Shown here piece after piece: positions 52,884 through 61,670 of a DNA stretch of 64,000 nt (positions are counted from its first letter, which is position 1; every line of letters begins with the position of its first letter). The notes below the pieces were generated by a model that was given only the letters and a program-made list of their open reading frames with translations, was not told the origin of the DNA and did no database searches. Origin of the DNA: DMER01 sp003451645 (GTDB lineage: Bacteria; Pseudomonadota; Alphaproteobacteria; Micropepsales; Micropepsaceae); assembly GCA_031976175.1 (NCBI GenBank), contig DALYLR010000006.1:52897-116896 (forward strand). Direction: 5' to 3'. Made by a program: the position numbers and the translations under genes.

Positions 52884-54140
52884 CTACAAAATTCCCCGGC
52901 CCTTGCCGATAGCTTTGGCGCCAAATTTCGCGCGCACAGCATCGATCGCCCGCTCGGCGGCGAGCGCCTTCTTCGGTCCTGCGGCGAAGAGATCCGGCTG
53001 ATCGCACTCAGAGGCAGCCACCAGATCGGCAAGGCCCACACCGATGAGGCGGTAGGCTTGGCCCTTGAGTTCGGTGGTCAGAAGGCGTGAGGCGACATCG
53101 AAGATCGCTTGCGCGCTTTGTGTGGGACTGGGCGCCGCCGCGCGACGGGTAAGGGACTGAAAATCAGCCGTCTTCAATTTCAGCACAACCGTGCGCCCGC
53201 CAATCTCTGCACTCTTGGCGCGCGCTGAAACCCTCTCGCACAGACGCCAGAGGATGGGGATCAGTACATCGCGCGCGCGGTGATCGCTGGCAAAAGTGGT
53301 TTCGGCCGAGACGCTTTTGCGCTCCCCACCCGGCGACACGGGCCGCGTATCGTCAGCGTTGGCGAGCCGGAAAAGCCAGCCGCCAAAACTGCCAAAAGTC
53401 TTCATCATGTTATCGAGGCTCGCAGCCTGGATGTCGCCGACGCTTACAAACCCCGCGCGGCCTAAAGCTTGGGCCATTCGCGGTCCAACGCCCGGAATGA
53501 TGCTGACCGGTTGACCTTTCAGGAAGGTCTTGGCATCAGCGCGCCCGATCACCGCAAAGCCGCGTGGCTTGTCGAGTTCGCTCGCGATCTTGGCCAGAAG
53601 TTTATTGAAGGACAGTCCGGCGGAAATGGTCACACCGATCTCCCGCTCGATGTCCAGCGCGAGTTGCGCCAGCGTGACGGCTGGGCAGTGCTTGTGCAGC
53701 CGCTCTGTCCCGCTGAGATCGAGGAAAGCCTCATCCAAGGACAGCGGCTCGACCAAGGGCGTGAGCGCGAGCATCCGTGTACGTATAAGGCGCGCGACAT
53801 GCGCATATTTGTTCATGTCCGGCTTGATCACGACCGCTTGGGGGCAGGCCTTCAAGGCCTTGAACATCGGCATGGCCGACCGCACACCATAGGATCGCGC
53901 GACATAGCAGGCCGTTGACACCACGCCGCGCTGGCCGCCGCCGACGATCACCGGTCTATCGCGCAATTCGGGCCTGTCGCGCTTTTCAACCGAGGCATAG
54001 AAGGCATCGCAATCGATATGCGCGATGGTCAGTGTTTCAATCTCGCTGTGGGTGCGCACCCGGCCACCTTTGCAGGCGGGGCAGCGGGTTGTTTGTGGGC
54101 CGCTGTTGAGGGTCAGACAGTCGCGGCACAGGCGGCTCAT
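52884..54140 (-). CDS. dinB: DNA polymerase IV with N-terminal zinc ribbon
   Basis: The 418-residue Y-family polymerase does error-prone bypass. An N-terminal C4 ribbon (Cys5, 8, 20, 23: CRDC and CPAC) precedes the catalytic core: AHIDCDAFYASVEKRDRPEL and SLDEAFLDLSG carry the metal-binding Asp/Glu. The little-finger domain follows, and a short tail ends the protein. No LexA-type GTTC-N7-GTTC box is visible nearby. Start ATG 54140 overlaps the ROK stop by 4 bp. Confidence 0.95.
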   Translation of the reverse strand: MSRLCRDCLTLNSGPQTTRCPACKGGRVRTHSEIETLTIAHIDCDAFYASVEKRDRPELRDRPVIVGGGQRGVVSTACYVARSYGVRSAMPMFKALKACPQAVVIKPDMNKYAHVARLIRTRMLALTPLVEPLSLDEAFLDLSGTERLHKHCPAVTLAQLALDIEREIGVTISAGLSFNKLLAKIASELDKPRGFAVIGRADAKTFLKGQPVSIIPGVGPRMAQALGRAGFVSVGDIQAASLDNMMKTFGSFGGWLFRLANADDTRPVSPGGERKSVSAETTFASDHRARDVLIPILWRLCERVSARAKSAEIGGRTVVLKLKTADFQSLTRRAAAPSPTQSAQAIFDVASRLLTTELKGQAYRLIGVGLADLVAASECDQPDLFAAGPKKALAAERAIDAVRAKFGAKAIGKGRGIL

Positions 54141-55042
54141 GGCGGGTCTTGCGGCCACAGCCAGGCCGCGCCTCTGACGCCACTGCTGTCGCCCCATTTG
54201 TTCTTGAGGATCGGTGTCCAGCACCGGTCTGAGAACACGTGAGGCTCGATCATGGCCGCCAAGGTCGTATACAGACGGTCGAGATTGGACAGCCCTCCTC
54301 CCAACACGATCGCATCCGGGTCCACAATATTGATCACGCTCGCCAAAGCGCGGGCGAGGCGATCCTCATACCGCGCCAGGGCCAAGAGCGCGTCCGGCTC
54401 CCCGGCCGCAGCGTCTGTTGCGATCTGTTCGGCGGTTGATGGGCGGCCTGTGACGCGTGCGAAGTCCGCGGCGAGGCCTGGGCCAGAGCACCACACCTCG
54501 ATGCAACCTGCCTTTCTGCAGTAACATGGCGGTCCTGGCGTCTCCTCAGGTGTGGCCCAGGGCAGGGGATTGTGTCCCCACTCGCCTGCGATGGCATTGG
54601 GCCCGGTGAGCGGCCTGCCGTCCACGACCAGGCCACCGCCGGTGCCTGTCCCTAAGATCACCCCAAACACGACCGCGTGACCGGCGGCCGCGCCATCGGT
54701 TGCCTCCGACAAGGCAAAGCAATTTGCGTCATTGGCAAGCCGCACGGGCTGGCCCAAGGCTGCACCAACGTCCTCGGCAAATGGCCGGCCATTCAACCAT
54801 GTAGAGTTTGCGTTTTTGATGAGGCCCGTCGCTGGTGAAATTGCGCCCGGCATGCCGATCCCAACGGAACCGCGCTGTCCAGTTGTCGATTCGGCTTCCC
54901 GCACAAGGTGCTCAACAGCATCAATGGTACCGTTATAGTCGCCTTGCGGTGTTGCCACGCGCGAACGATAGAGCGTCTGCCCATCGCTGCCGAGGGCCAC
55001 TATTTCGATCTTAGTGCCACCCAGGTCGATGCCAATCCGCAT
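54137..55042 (-). CDS. ROK-family sugar kinase (fructokinase-like)
   Basis: The 301-residue kinase has the ROK phosphate motif IGIDLGGTKIEIVAL, the catalytic Asp in NDANCFALSE, and the zinc motif around HNPLPW and GPPCYCRKAGCIEVWCSG. The layout resembles Mak/fructokinase or N-acetylglucosamine kinase. It is translationally coupled to dinB, an odd pairing. It lies 4 bp after the DUF3572 gene. Confidence 0.9.
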   Translation of the reverse strand: MRIGIDLGGTKIEIVALGSDGQTLYRSRVATPQGDYNGTIDAVEHLVREAESTTGQRGSVGIGMPGAISPATGLIKNANSTWLNGRPFAEDVGAALGQPVRLANDANCFALSEATDGAAAGHAVVFGVILGTGTGGGLVVDGRPLTGPNAIAGEWGHNPLPWATPEETPGPPCYCRKAGCIEVWCSGPGLAADFARVTGRPSTAEQIATDAAAGEPDALLALARYEDRLARALASVINIVDPDAIVLGGGLSNLDRLYTTLAAMIEPHVFSDRCWTPILKNKWGDSSGVRGAAWLWPQDPP

Positions 55043-55046
55043 GATG

Positions 55047-55322
55047 CTACCAGCCGCTCGCTGCCTCCGGATCGAGCTGCGCGATGAGGGTGATCAGATC
55101 GCCAGCGCGCAAACCATTGGCCGCACAAAAGTCCCGTGCGCGTGTCTCATCCTCTGCAATGAAACGCAACGCGTGCTCGAGAATCAGGCTATCCTCAAGC
55201 CGGTCACGCAATTCATCGGCCGTCAATCCGGACGCGCTTAAAAATGTGTGAAGAGCCTCAGGATCTTGCGCGAGAAAGGTCAAGGCATGCGCCGCAGCAC
55301 TGTGAGCACTCAAACGTTTCAT
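55047..55322 (-). CDS. DUF3572 family protein
   Basis: The 91-residue helical protein matches the alphaproteobacterial DUF3572 family: ALTFLAQDPEALHTFLSASGL and ARDFCAANGLRAGDLITLIAQLDPE (in parts). It has no signal or membrane segment. It sits first in the DUF3572-ROK-dinB operon, divergent from divK; as far as I recall this neighbourhood is shared with Caulobacter. Its function is unknown. Confidence 0.88.
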   Translation of the reverse strand: MKRLSAHSAAAHALTFLAQDPEALHTFLSASGLTADELRDRLEDSLILEHALRFIAEDETRARDFCAANGLRAGDLITLIAQLDPEAASGW

Positions 55323-55567
55323 GGCGGTAATCCTTCTGCCGCATGTGCGCCTGTTGTTAAGCTACCGGCAATGATTAGCCAGCCACGTGCCTTAGAACCA
55401 CTGCGATGTTTGCCAAACTCTCGCCGTGCAGAAGGATTATTTAACGATATTGCGGTGAAGTGAGCCCAACACAAGAGGGCTGCGCAGAACGGCGCGCTCA
55501 CTGTACCGCCCGGCTGAATGCGCAAGAAGTGCCGCACGCAGTATGACTGGGCCGCCTGGAGCAGGAA

Positions 55568-55942
55568 ATGGACGCGATGGCGAAGAAGATTTTGATCGTG
55601 GAAGATAACGAGCTCAATATGAAGCTCTTCCACGATCTTTTGGATGCGCATGGCTATCAGACCATCCAAACCTCGGATGGCATGGCAGCCCTCGATCTGG
55701 CGCGCGAGCACCGCCCCGATCTCATTCTTATGGATATTCAATTGCCGGAGGTCTCGGGCCTTGAGGTCACGAAGTGGCTCAAGGAAGACGACACTTTGCG
55801 CGCCATCCCTGTGATCGCGGTCACCGCCTTTGCGATGAAGGGGGATGAGGAAAAGATCCGTGAAGGCGGCTGCGAAGCCTACATCTCCAAACCGATTTCG
55901 GTTGCCCATTTTTTGGAAACCGTCCGCAAGTTCCTCTCCTAA
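55568..55942 (+). CDS. divK: Cell-cycle response regulator DivK
   Basis: The 124-residue protein is a stand-alone receiver with phospho-acceptor Asp56 (LMDIQLP), Thr86 and Lys108 (ISKPISV). The sequence KKILIVEDNELNMKLFHDLLDAHG (in parts) closely follows Caulobacter DivK. DivK links DivJ and PleC to CtrA through DivL and CckA. The start is ATG 55568 (GGAG six bases upstream); ATG 55577 is possible. pleD follows 14 bp later, as in Caulobacter. I see no clear CtrA box (TTAA-N7-TTAA) in the 245-bp upstream gap. Confidence 0.96.
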   Translation: MDAMAKKILIVEDNELNMKLFHDLLDAHGYQTIQTSDGMAALDLAREHRPDLILMDIQLPEVSGLEVTKWLKEDDTLRAIPVIAVTAFAMKGDEEKIREGGCEAYISKPISVAHFLETVRKFLS

Positions 55943-55956
55943 GGTGCTAGCCCATC

Positions 55957-57330
55957 ATGACTGCACGTGTTCTTGTTGTTGATGATATTCCCGCCAATGT
56001 GAAACTGTTGGAAGCCAAACTGGGCGCGGAGTATTTCGATGTGGTGACCGCGTCGAACGGCCTTGAGGCCTTGGACAAGGTGGCGTCGGAAAAGCCGGAC
56101 ATTGTGCTGCTCGATGTGATGATGCCCGGTATGGATGGCTTTGAGGTCTGCCGTCGGATCAAGAAGAACCCAGTGACGCAGCATCTGCCTGTCGTGATGG
56201 TGACCGCGCTCGACCAGTTATCGGATCGCGTGACCGGCCTTGAGGCGGGTGCGGACGATTTCCTGACTAAGCCTGTTAATGACGTTGCACTCTTTGCGCG
56301 GGTGCGCAGCCTTGTGCGCCTGAAGACGATGGTCGATGAGCTTCGCTTGCGCCAGGCGACCGGCGAGAGCATGGGCCTTGGCGACACTCTCGATCCCGCA
56401 GCAGAGGATCAGTCCGTGCGCGGACGGATACTCATCGTTGAGGACCGCCCGACAAGCGCGCAACGCATCGGCGAGACGCTGGAGCGCGACAACGATATTG
56501 CCATCGTGGCGGACGTCTCAGAGGCCGTGGTCCGCGCCAAGGGCGGCGACTTTGACCTTGCAATCATTAGCCTCTCGCTCGACCGTCAGGATGGCCTGCG
56601 TTTGTGCGCAACCCTGCGCAGCCTGGAGGCCACCCGGCAGACGCCAATCCTCGCGATCGTCGAGGAGGGCGACATGAAGCGCCTCGTACGCGCGCTCGAC
56701 ATTGGCGTGAATGATTATCTGATGCGCCCAATTGAGGGTTCGGAATTGACCGCGCGCGTGCGCACGCAATTGCGCCGCAAGCGCTTCTCCGACCGCCTGC
56801 GCCACAGCTTGCAGCTCAGCCTGGAAATGGCGATCACCGATCAGCTGACCGGCTTGTTTAACCGCCGTTACATGTCGCGGCATCTCAACACATTGATCTC
56901 ATCGGCCGCCCAAAGCGGCAAGCCGGTGTCGTTCTTGATCCTCGATATCGACTACTTCAAGCAGGTCAATGACACTTACGGCCATGATGTGGGCGATGAG
57001 GTGCTGCGTGAGTTCGCCAGCCGTATTTCCGCTAACGTCCGCGGGATCGATCTCGCCTGCCGTTATGGCGGTGAGGAGTTCGTCGTGGTGATGCCGGATA
57101 CTGACCTTACCTTTGCCTATATGGTGGCCGAGCGCCTCCGGCAATCAGTCGCCGACATTCCATTTCCGATTGCAGTCTCGCCAGGCAAACTACCCGTGAC
57201 CATTTCTATCGGTGTCACGGCGATTGACGGGCCTGGGGATACTGCCGATGCCATGCTGCGCCGTGCGGATCAGGCTCTTTACCGCGCTAAGCGCGATGGC
57301 CGCAACCGCGTGGTCGCCGACGCGGCCTAA
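55957..57330 (+). CDS. pleD: Response regulator diguanylate cyclase PleD
   Basis: The 457-residue protein has receiver 1 with Asp53 (LLDVMMPGMD), a second degenerate receiver (about 150-275) and a GGDEF domain with GGEEF at about 371-375. The I-site RGID sits nine residues before. The layout matches Caulobacter PleD, which makes cyclic di-GMP at the stalked pole when phosphorylated by DivJ. It is in an operon with divK. The terminator at 57476 may be its own. Confidence 0.97.
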   Translation: MTARVLVVDDIPANVKLLEAKLGAEYFDVVTASNGLEALDKVASEKPDIVLLDVMMPGMDGFEVCRRIKKNPVTQHLPVVMVTALDQLSDRVTGLEAGADDFLTKPVNDVALFARVRSLVRLKTMVDELRLRQATGESMGLGDTLDPAAEDQSVRGRILIVEDRPTSAQRIGETLERDNDIAIVADVSEAVVRAKGGDFDLAIISLSLDRQDGLRLCATLRSLEATRQTPILAIVEEGDMKRLVRALDIGVNDYLMRPIEGSELTARVRTQLRRKRFSDRLRHSLQLSLEMAITDQLTGLFNRRYMSRHLNTLISSAAQSGKPVSFLILDIDYFKQVNDTYGHDVGDEVLREFASRISANVRGIDLACRYGGEEFVVVMPDTDLTFAYMVAERLRQSVADIPFPIAVSPGKLPVTISIGVTAIDGPGDTADAMLRRADQALYRAKRDGRNRVVADAA

Positions 57331-57475
57331 AGCCATCCACTGGATGTCCACAGCTTTCTGCCCAGTGCGTCACGCGACTGACACGGACGCACGCTAAACA
57401 ACTTGCGTTGAGAGTTTGCCCTCATGGCGCAGGCAGCGCGTCTGGTTTGCCCCCAATTGTTGCTTGTGCTTTCTA

Positions 57476-57507
57476 GGCCCAGCTGCCCGGCAGCTGGGTC
57501 TTTTTTT
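57476..57507 (+). terminator. Rho-independent terminator downstream of pleD
   Basis: A GC-rich stem (GGCCCAGCTGC with GCAGCTGGGTC, loop CCG) is followed by seven T residues (57501-57507). It faces the plus strand. It is 145 bp after the pleD stop, so it may end the divK-pleD transcript or a small RNA located in the gap. Confidence 0.85.
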
Positions 57508-57537
57508 GTCCCAAGTAGCGGGGGCGATTTTGCAGCG

Positions 57538-57705
57538 CTATTTGATCTTGCCTTCAGTATATTCCACGTGACGGCGCAGCTTGGGGTCATATTTCTTGAC
57601 CTTCATCTTTTCGGTCATCGTGCGCGCATTCTTCTTTGTCACATAGAAGTGGCCGGTGCCACCTGACGAGTTCAGGCGAATCTTAATGGTGGTTGGCTTG
57701 GCCAT
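57538..57705 (-). CDS. rpmG: 50S ribosomal protein L33
   Basis: This short gene encodes 55 residues: MAKPTTIKIRLNSSGGTGHF, then YVTKKNARTMTEKMKVKKYD and a terminal HVEYTEGKIK. It is a typical L33 without the zinc-binding cysteines (C-minus form). It starts at ATG 57705. It lies between NUDIX and pleD, on the minus strand. Confidence 0.96.
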   Translation of the reverse strand: MAKPTTIKIRLNSSGGTGHFYVTKKNARTMTEKMKVKKYDPKLRRHVEYTEGKIK

Positions 57706-57795
57706 GCTATTTGGCGCTCTATGGCGCCCCTCTAACGATCATCGAAAATGGGAGCGCGGAGATTACTGATAGGGACCGTGCTGTCAAGTCATTGA

Positions 57796-58473
57796 CTAAC
57801 TGTGCTTGCGGACTGTGGAGAGGGGCTTGTTGCGCCGGTACCGGAAGAACGGTTGCGTGTCCTGACCGGCCTCCTGACGCGATAGGATAAGGCCAAGCAC
57901 AAATTGTGTGACGTCAATCATGGGCAAGGCCATGGCGTCGCTCAGCGGGTACCAGTCCAGATCGAGCAATTCACCATTCATTCGCAATTGGCCTGTGGCG
58001 CGTGCGCCATCGGCCACAAAAAACCGTGCATGAAACCGGATTGGCGAAACGGTAGGTGTGATCGCCCGTCCTAGAAAGCTGAGCGCGCCATGATCGGGTG
58101 CCAGACCCTCGGCCCTGAAGGCGCTCCAGGCATCATGGGGCCCAGGATCGCCTGGTGCTGCAACCATGAGGCCTGTTTCCTCAAAGGTTTCCCGGATTGC
58201 GGAATTGCTCAACGCGCGGGCAAGGTCCGGCGTGCATCCGCCGCGAGCCCGCAATTGCAGGAGCGTCGCCTCGCTCAGCGCTTGCGCCACTCCGGCCCGT
58301 TTGTCAGCCGCGTCAAGCCGGCCGCCAGGGAACACAAAGGCGTCCGGGATGAACGACGACTTCGGCGGGCGCCGCCCCATCAGCACCTGGCGATCCACAC
58401 CAGTACCCCGCAGCAGCACAAGGCTTGCCGCATGCCGGGGCCGGGCAGGGCGCATGCGCTCCTCGCTGCCCAT
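57796..58473 (-). CDS. NUDIX hydrolase
   Basis: The 225-residue protein has a Nudix fold with PDAFVFPGGRLD and the RETFEETGL box. About 40 residues separate FPGG from RETFEETG, like the NUDT7/NUDT19 group that hydrolyses CoA derivatives. The substrate is unknown. It is in the topA-rnr-DUF983-DUF6265-NUDIX-rpmG run. The next gene, DUF6265, ends 13 bp upstream. Confidence 0.88.
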   Translation of the reverse strand: MGSEERMRPARPRHAASLVLLRGTGVDRQVLMGRRPPKSSFIPDAFVFPGGRLDAADKRAGVAQALSEATLLQLRARGGCTPDLARALSNSAIRETFEETGLMVAAPGDPGPHDAWSAFRAEGLAPDHGALSFLGRAITPTVSPIRFHARFFVADGARATGQLRMNGELLDLDWYPLSDAMALPMIDVTQFVLGLILSRQEAGQDTQPFFRYRRNKPLSTVRKHS

Positions 58474-58486
58474 GAGTTGGGTGCCC

Positions 58487-58954
58487 CTATTTTACCTTGG
58501 TCCAGCGAAATGTCAGACCGCGCTCCTTACCCTTATCCTTGCCGCTCACTTCGGCCTCAAGCGTCGTATCGGAGGTGCGCCGGTAGTTGACAATCTGCGG
58601 CCAGTCATTCTGCTCATTTTCAAACCGCAATGACGCAGAGCTCCATTGGGTCAAAGTGAACTCGGTCGTGTTGCGCCCTTGCGGACTGGCGATGTAGACA
58701 ATCCCCGACTTGCGGCGCTCGATGCGCAGATACTCGAACTGCTGAGACAGGCCCTCAGTGGTGCGGCTCATGCCCACCATCAAAGTGCCTTCAGGCCCGA
58801 GCCAGACCTCGTCAACCGTCCGGCCCTTGTCTTGCGAGCGCCAATGACCTTCGAGCATATCCATGAGCGTCCAGGGATCAGGCGGGGGCGCGATGTCGGC
58901 ACGAGCAGGCACCCAAGCAATCGCGATCATGGCGGCAAGAAGCAATCTCAGCAT
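58487..58954 (-). CDS. Exported DUF6265-like protein
   Basis: The 155-residue protein has a signal peptide (about 1-19, cleaved after ARA). Its mature part, with LEGHWRSQDKGRTVDEVWLGPEGTLMVGMSRT (in parts), FEYLRIERR and EFTLTQW, matches DUF6265, a lipocalin-like small beta-barrel of unknown role. It sits between DUF983 and NUDIX genes. Confidence 0.85.
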   Translation of the reverse strand: MLRLLLAAMIAIAWVPARADIAPPPDPWTLMDMLEGHWRSQDKGRTVDEVWLGPEGTLMVGMSRTTEGLSQQFEYLRIERRKSGIVYIASPQGRNTTEFTLTQWSSASLRFENEQNDWPQIVNYRRTSDTTLEAEVSGKDKGKERGLTFRWTKVK

Positions 58955-59031
58955 GATGGAAACCTCTCAAACAGGATGGTCCCTGACAGCATCCCTTATG
59001 ACGGGGATCGCTCTGTCCGGTCAATCCAGGG

Positions 59032-59448
59032 CTAATGGCCCTCTGCTGCCTCGCCGCCAAACCCATGCATCCGGTTTGCCCATTGGATCCCGATGATAAG
59101 GCCCTTGGCCTTGGGCAAAAGCCACAAGGCAAGCCCCACGGTCAGCGGAATGGCTGTGACCAAATGCACCCACATCGGCGGCGTGAACGCGATCTCCAGA
59201 CCGGTCACAATGGGGATGATGATGTGTCCCAAGACCAGGATCACGACATAGGGCGGGGCATCGTCCGCGCGATGGTGGTGCAACGCCTCACCACATGCCG
59301 AGCAAGTATCAACCACCTTCAAATACCGGCTGAACAAGGCGCCCTGGCCACACGATGGGCACCGCTCCCGCAGACCATGTTTCATTGCCGCCCAAGCTGA
59401 TCTCTGAGCTTCAGCATCCTCGGCGCGACTTACAAATGGTTTGGTCAT
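59032..59448 (-). CDS. DUF983 membrane protein
   Basis: The 138-residue protein has an N-terminal zinc ribbon (CPSCGQGALFSRYLKVVDTCSACGE: CxxC twice) and two membrane helices (VVILVLGHIIIPIVTG and MWVHLVTAIPLTVGLALWLL). This matches DUF983, a family common in alphaproteobacteria. The start is ATG 59448; the upstream frame to 59610 overlaps rnr and is not supported. It follows rnr by 79 bp. Confidence 0.9.
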   Translation of the reverse strand: MTKPFVSRAEDAEAQRSAWAAMKHGLRERCPSCGQGALFSRYLKVVDTCSACGEALHHHRADDAPPYVVILVLGHIIIPIVTGLEIAFTPPMWVHLVTAIPLTVGLALWLLPKAKGLIIGIQWANRMHGFGGEAAEGH

Positions 59449-59527
59449 AACCCGCACTATGTGTGCTGGAGCCCGGCTAAAGGCAAGTCGCAGCGTGCCC
59501 TTGCGGCAATACCGCGCGCCAGCCCTG

Positions 59528-61670
59528 CTAGCGGCGACGCTTTGCGGGCGTTCGAAATCCTTTGCGAGGAGAAGAGGGCCGCTGCGGCGTTGCCTCATCC
59601 GCCAACTCAAAGCGCAGGCCGCCAGTGATGGGCGTCGCCTCCACCAAGGTTACGGTGACGCGTTGCCCCAGCCGATAGCTGCGGCCGGACCGGGCACCAA
59701 TTAGCGCATGTGCCTTGGTGTCGTGATTGAATCGTTCTTGCCCCAGCGCGCGCATGGGCACCAGACCATCCGCACCCGTCTCATCGAGGCGCACGAAGAG
59801 ACCAAACCGCGTCACCCCGCTAATCTTGGCCGCGAAAGTGGCGCCCACCTGGTCCGCCATATATGCCGCCAGATAACGTTCATTGGCCTCACGTTCTGCC
59901 GCCATTGAGCGCCGCTCGCAAGCCGAGATCGTGTCGGCAATATCCTTCAGCGCATTGATCTGAGTGTCGCTCAGGCCATCCTCGCCAAGACCGCAAAAGC
60001 GGATGAGAGCCCGATGTACGATCAGATCGGCATATCGCCGGATCGGCGAGGTGAAATGCGCATAGCGGCGCAGATTGAGCCCGAAATGCCCGATATTCTC
60101 CGGATCATAGACCGCTAGCGACTGGCTGCGCAGCATGATCTCGCTGATAAGCTCCTTGTTCGGATCATCGGCGGCAAGCGACAGAATGCGGGACAATTGC
60201 GGTGTGCGCACCGCGCCATGGGGCGCCAGCTTGATATTCAGCGTCCGCAGGAAGTCGCTGAGCGCCTGAAGCTTCTCCGTATTGGGTTGATCATGCACGC
60301 GATAGATCAGCCGGCCTTTGCGTGCCTCCACGGTTTCGGCCGCCGCCACATTGGCCTGGATCATGAACTCCTCGATCAGGCGGTGCGCGTCGAGCCTAAC
60401 CCGCCGGNNNNNNNNNNNNNNNNNNNNNNNNNNNNNNNNNNNNNNNNNNNNNNNNNNNGCTGATTCCACTGATCCGGCCATCAGGCCCCAGCTTTGTGCG
60501 AAACTCCGGCACATCCAGATCGAGCGGATGGCGCGCGTCTCGTGCCTGCGCCATTGCGCCATAGCACGCCCACAAGGGCCGCAAGACCGTGTCCAGCAGA
60601 GCCTCGCTCACTTGGCCACCCACGCCATCAATCGCCGCTTGCGCCTGTTCATAGCTGAGTGATGCAGCCGAGCGCATCATCGCCCGCTCAAAGCGGTGTG
60701 CTTTGACGCGCCCCTCGCTCGTGATTGTCAGATGCACGGCCAGTACCGGCCTGTTTTCACCCTCGATCAGCGAGCACAGATCCGCAGACAGACGTTCCGG
60801 CAGCATCGGCACGACGCGATCGGGAAAATAAGTCGAGTTGCCGCGCCGCCGCGCCTCTTTGTCGAGTGCCGAGCCAAAGGGCACATAGGCCGCAACATCG
60901 GCAATCGCCACAATGGCTTGAAACCCGCCTGGATTGCGCGGATCAGGATCATGGGCGGCCCATACCGCATCATCGTGATCGCGCGCATCTTCCGGGTCGA
61001 TGGTAATGAGGGGCACCTGGCGCAGATCCGTGCGCCCGTCCATGCCAAGCGGTTTGGCGCCCTCTGCCTCCGCTAAGGCTGCAGCTGGAAATTCCGTAGA
61101 CAGACCATGGGCAAAGATCGAAATCAGACTAAACGTCTTGGCAGCATCGGTCGGGCCGAGGCGCTCTATGACCCGCGCGGTGGGCAGCCCTGCAAGCCGG
61201 TTGCGCAGAGGTTCCGCCAGCACCAGATCGCCATCCTCCGTGTCCAAAGCATCATCTTTGGCGACCATATAATGGTGCCGCGCTTTCTTGTCGGTGGGTT
61301 CGATCCGCCCATGGCGGCGGTCGGCGCGATAGACGCCCAGGATGCGCTGTGCGGGCACACTCAAACGGCGGATCAGACGCGCTTCGGTGGTGCCGTCTTC
61401 CAAAGGTGCGAGCCGTGCCAGGAACAAGTCGCCAATGCCTAGGGCAGCCATGCCAGGCGTGGCCTGGCCACCGCCGGGCGACAAAATGATCGTGCCCGTC
61501 TGACCGCCGTCGCCGCCCCCTTTGAGCTGGCACAGAAGCTCTCCATCCGTGTCCTGACCAATCACCTCGACAACCGCAACCCCTGGCCCGGCCGGGGCTT
61601 CTTGGCGCACATCCCGCCGCTTGCGGCCAGGGCCTGGTTGGGCTTTGCGGCGGCCCAAGCGCTTGTTCAC
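59528..61670 (-). CDS. rnr: Ribonuclease R (interrupted by assembly gap)
   Basis: The 3'-to-5' exoribonuclease is read in two frames separated by 51 Ns (60408-60458). The N-terminal part (61670-60459) has cold-shock-like domains and the RNB core opening ITIDPEDARDHDDAVWAA. The C-terminal part (60406-59528) resumes at RLDAHRLIEEFM and ends with the S1 domain and a basic tail. Each half is intact, so this is probably an intact gene with a mis-sized gap, not a pseudogene. The GTG start overlaps topA by 4 bp (GTGA). The N-terminal winged-helix (about 80 residues) usual in RNase R is absent. Confidence 0.85.
60408..60458. other. Run of 51 Ns (assembly gap)
   Basis: The gap lies inside the rnr coding region. 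The last codon before it (AGC, Ser) is complete, and one extra base (C) precedes the in-frame CGG after it, so the true number of missing bases should be 2 modulo 3, not 51. Confidence 0.99.

Noticed and set aside
55323..55567. CtrA box upstream of divK
   Set aside because: TTAA appears twice (near 55358 and 55440), but no TTAA-N7-TTAA pair exists; the half sites alone are expected by chance.
59528..61670. rnr as a pseudogene
   Set aside because: The frame change coincides exactly with the N run; both halves keep all motifs, so the gap size is the simpler explanation.
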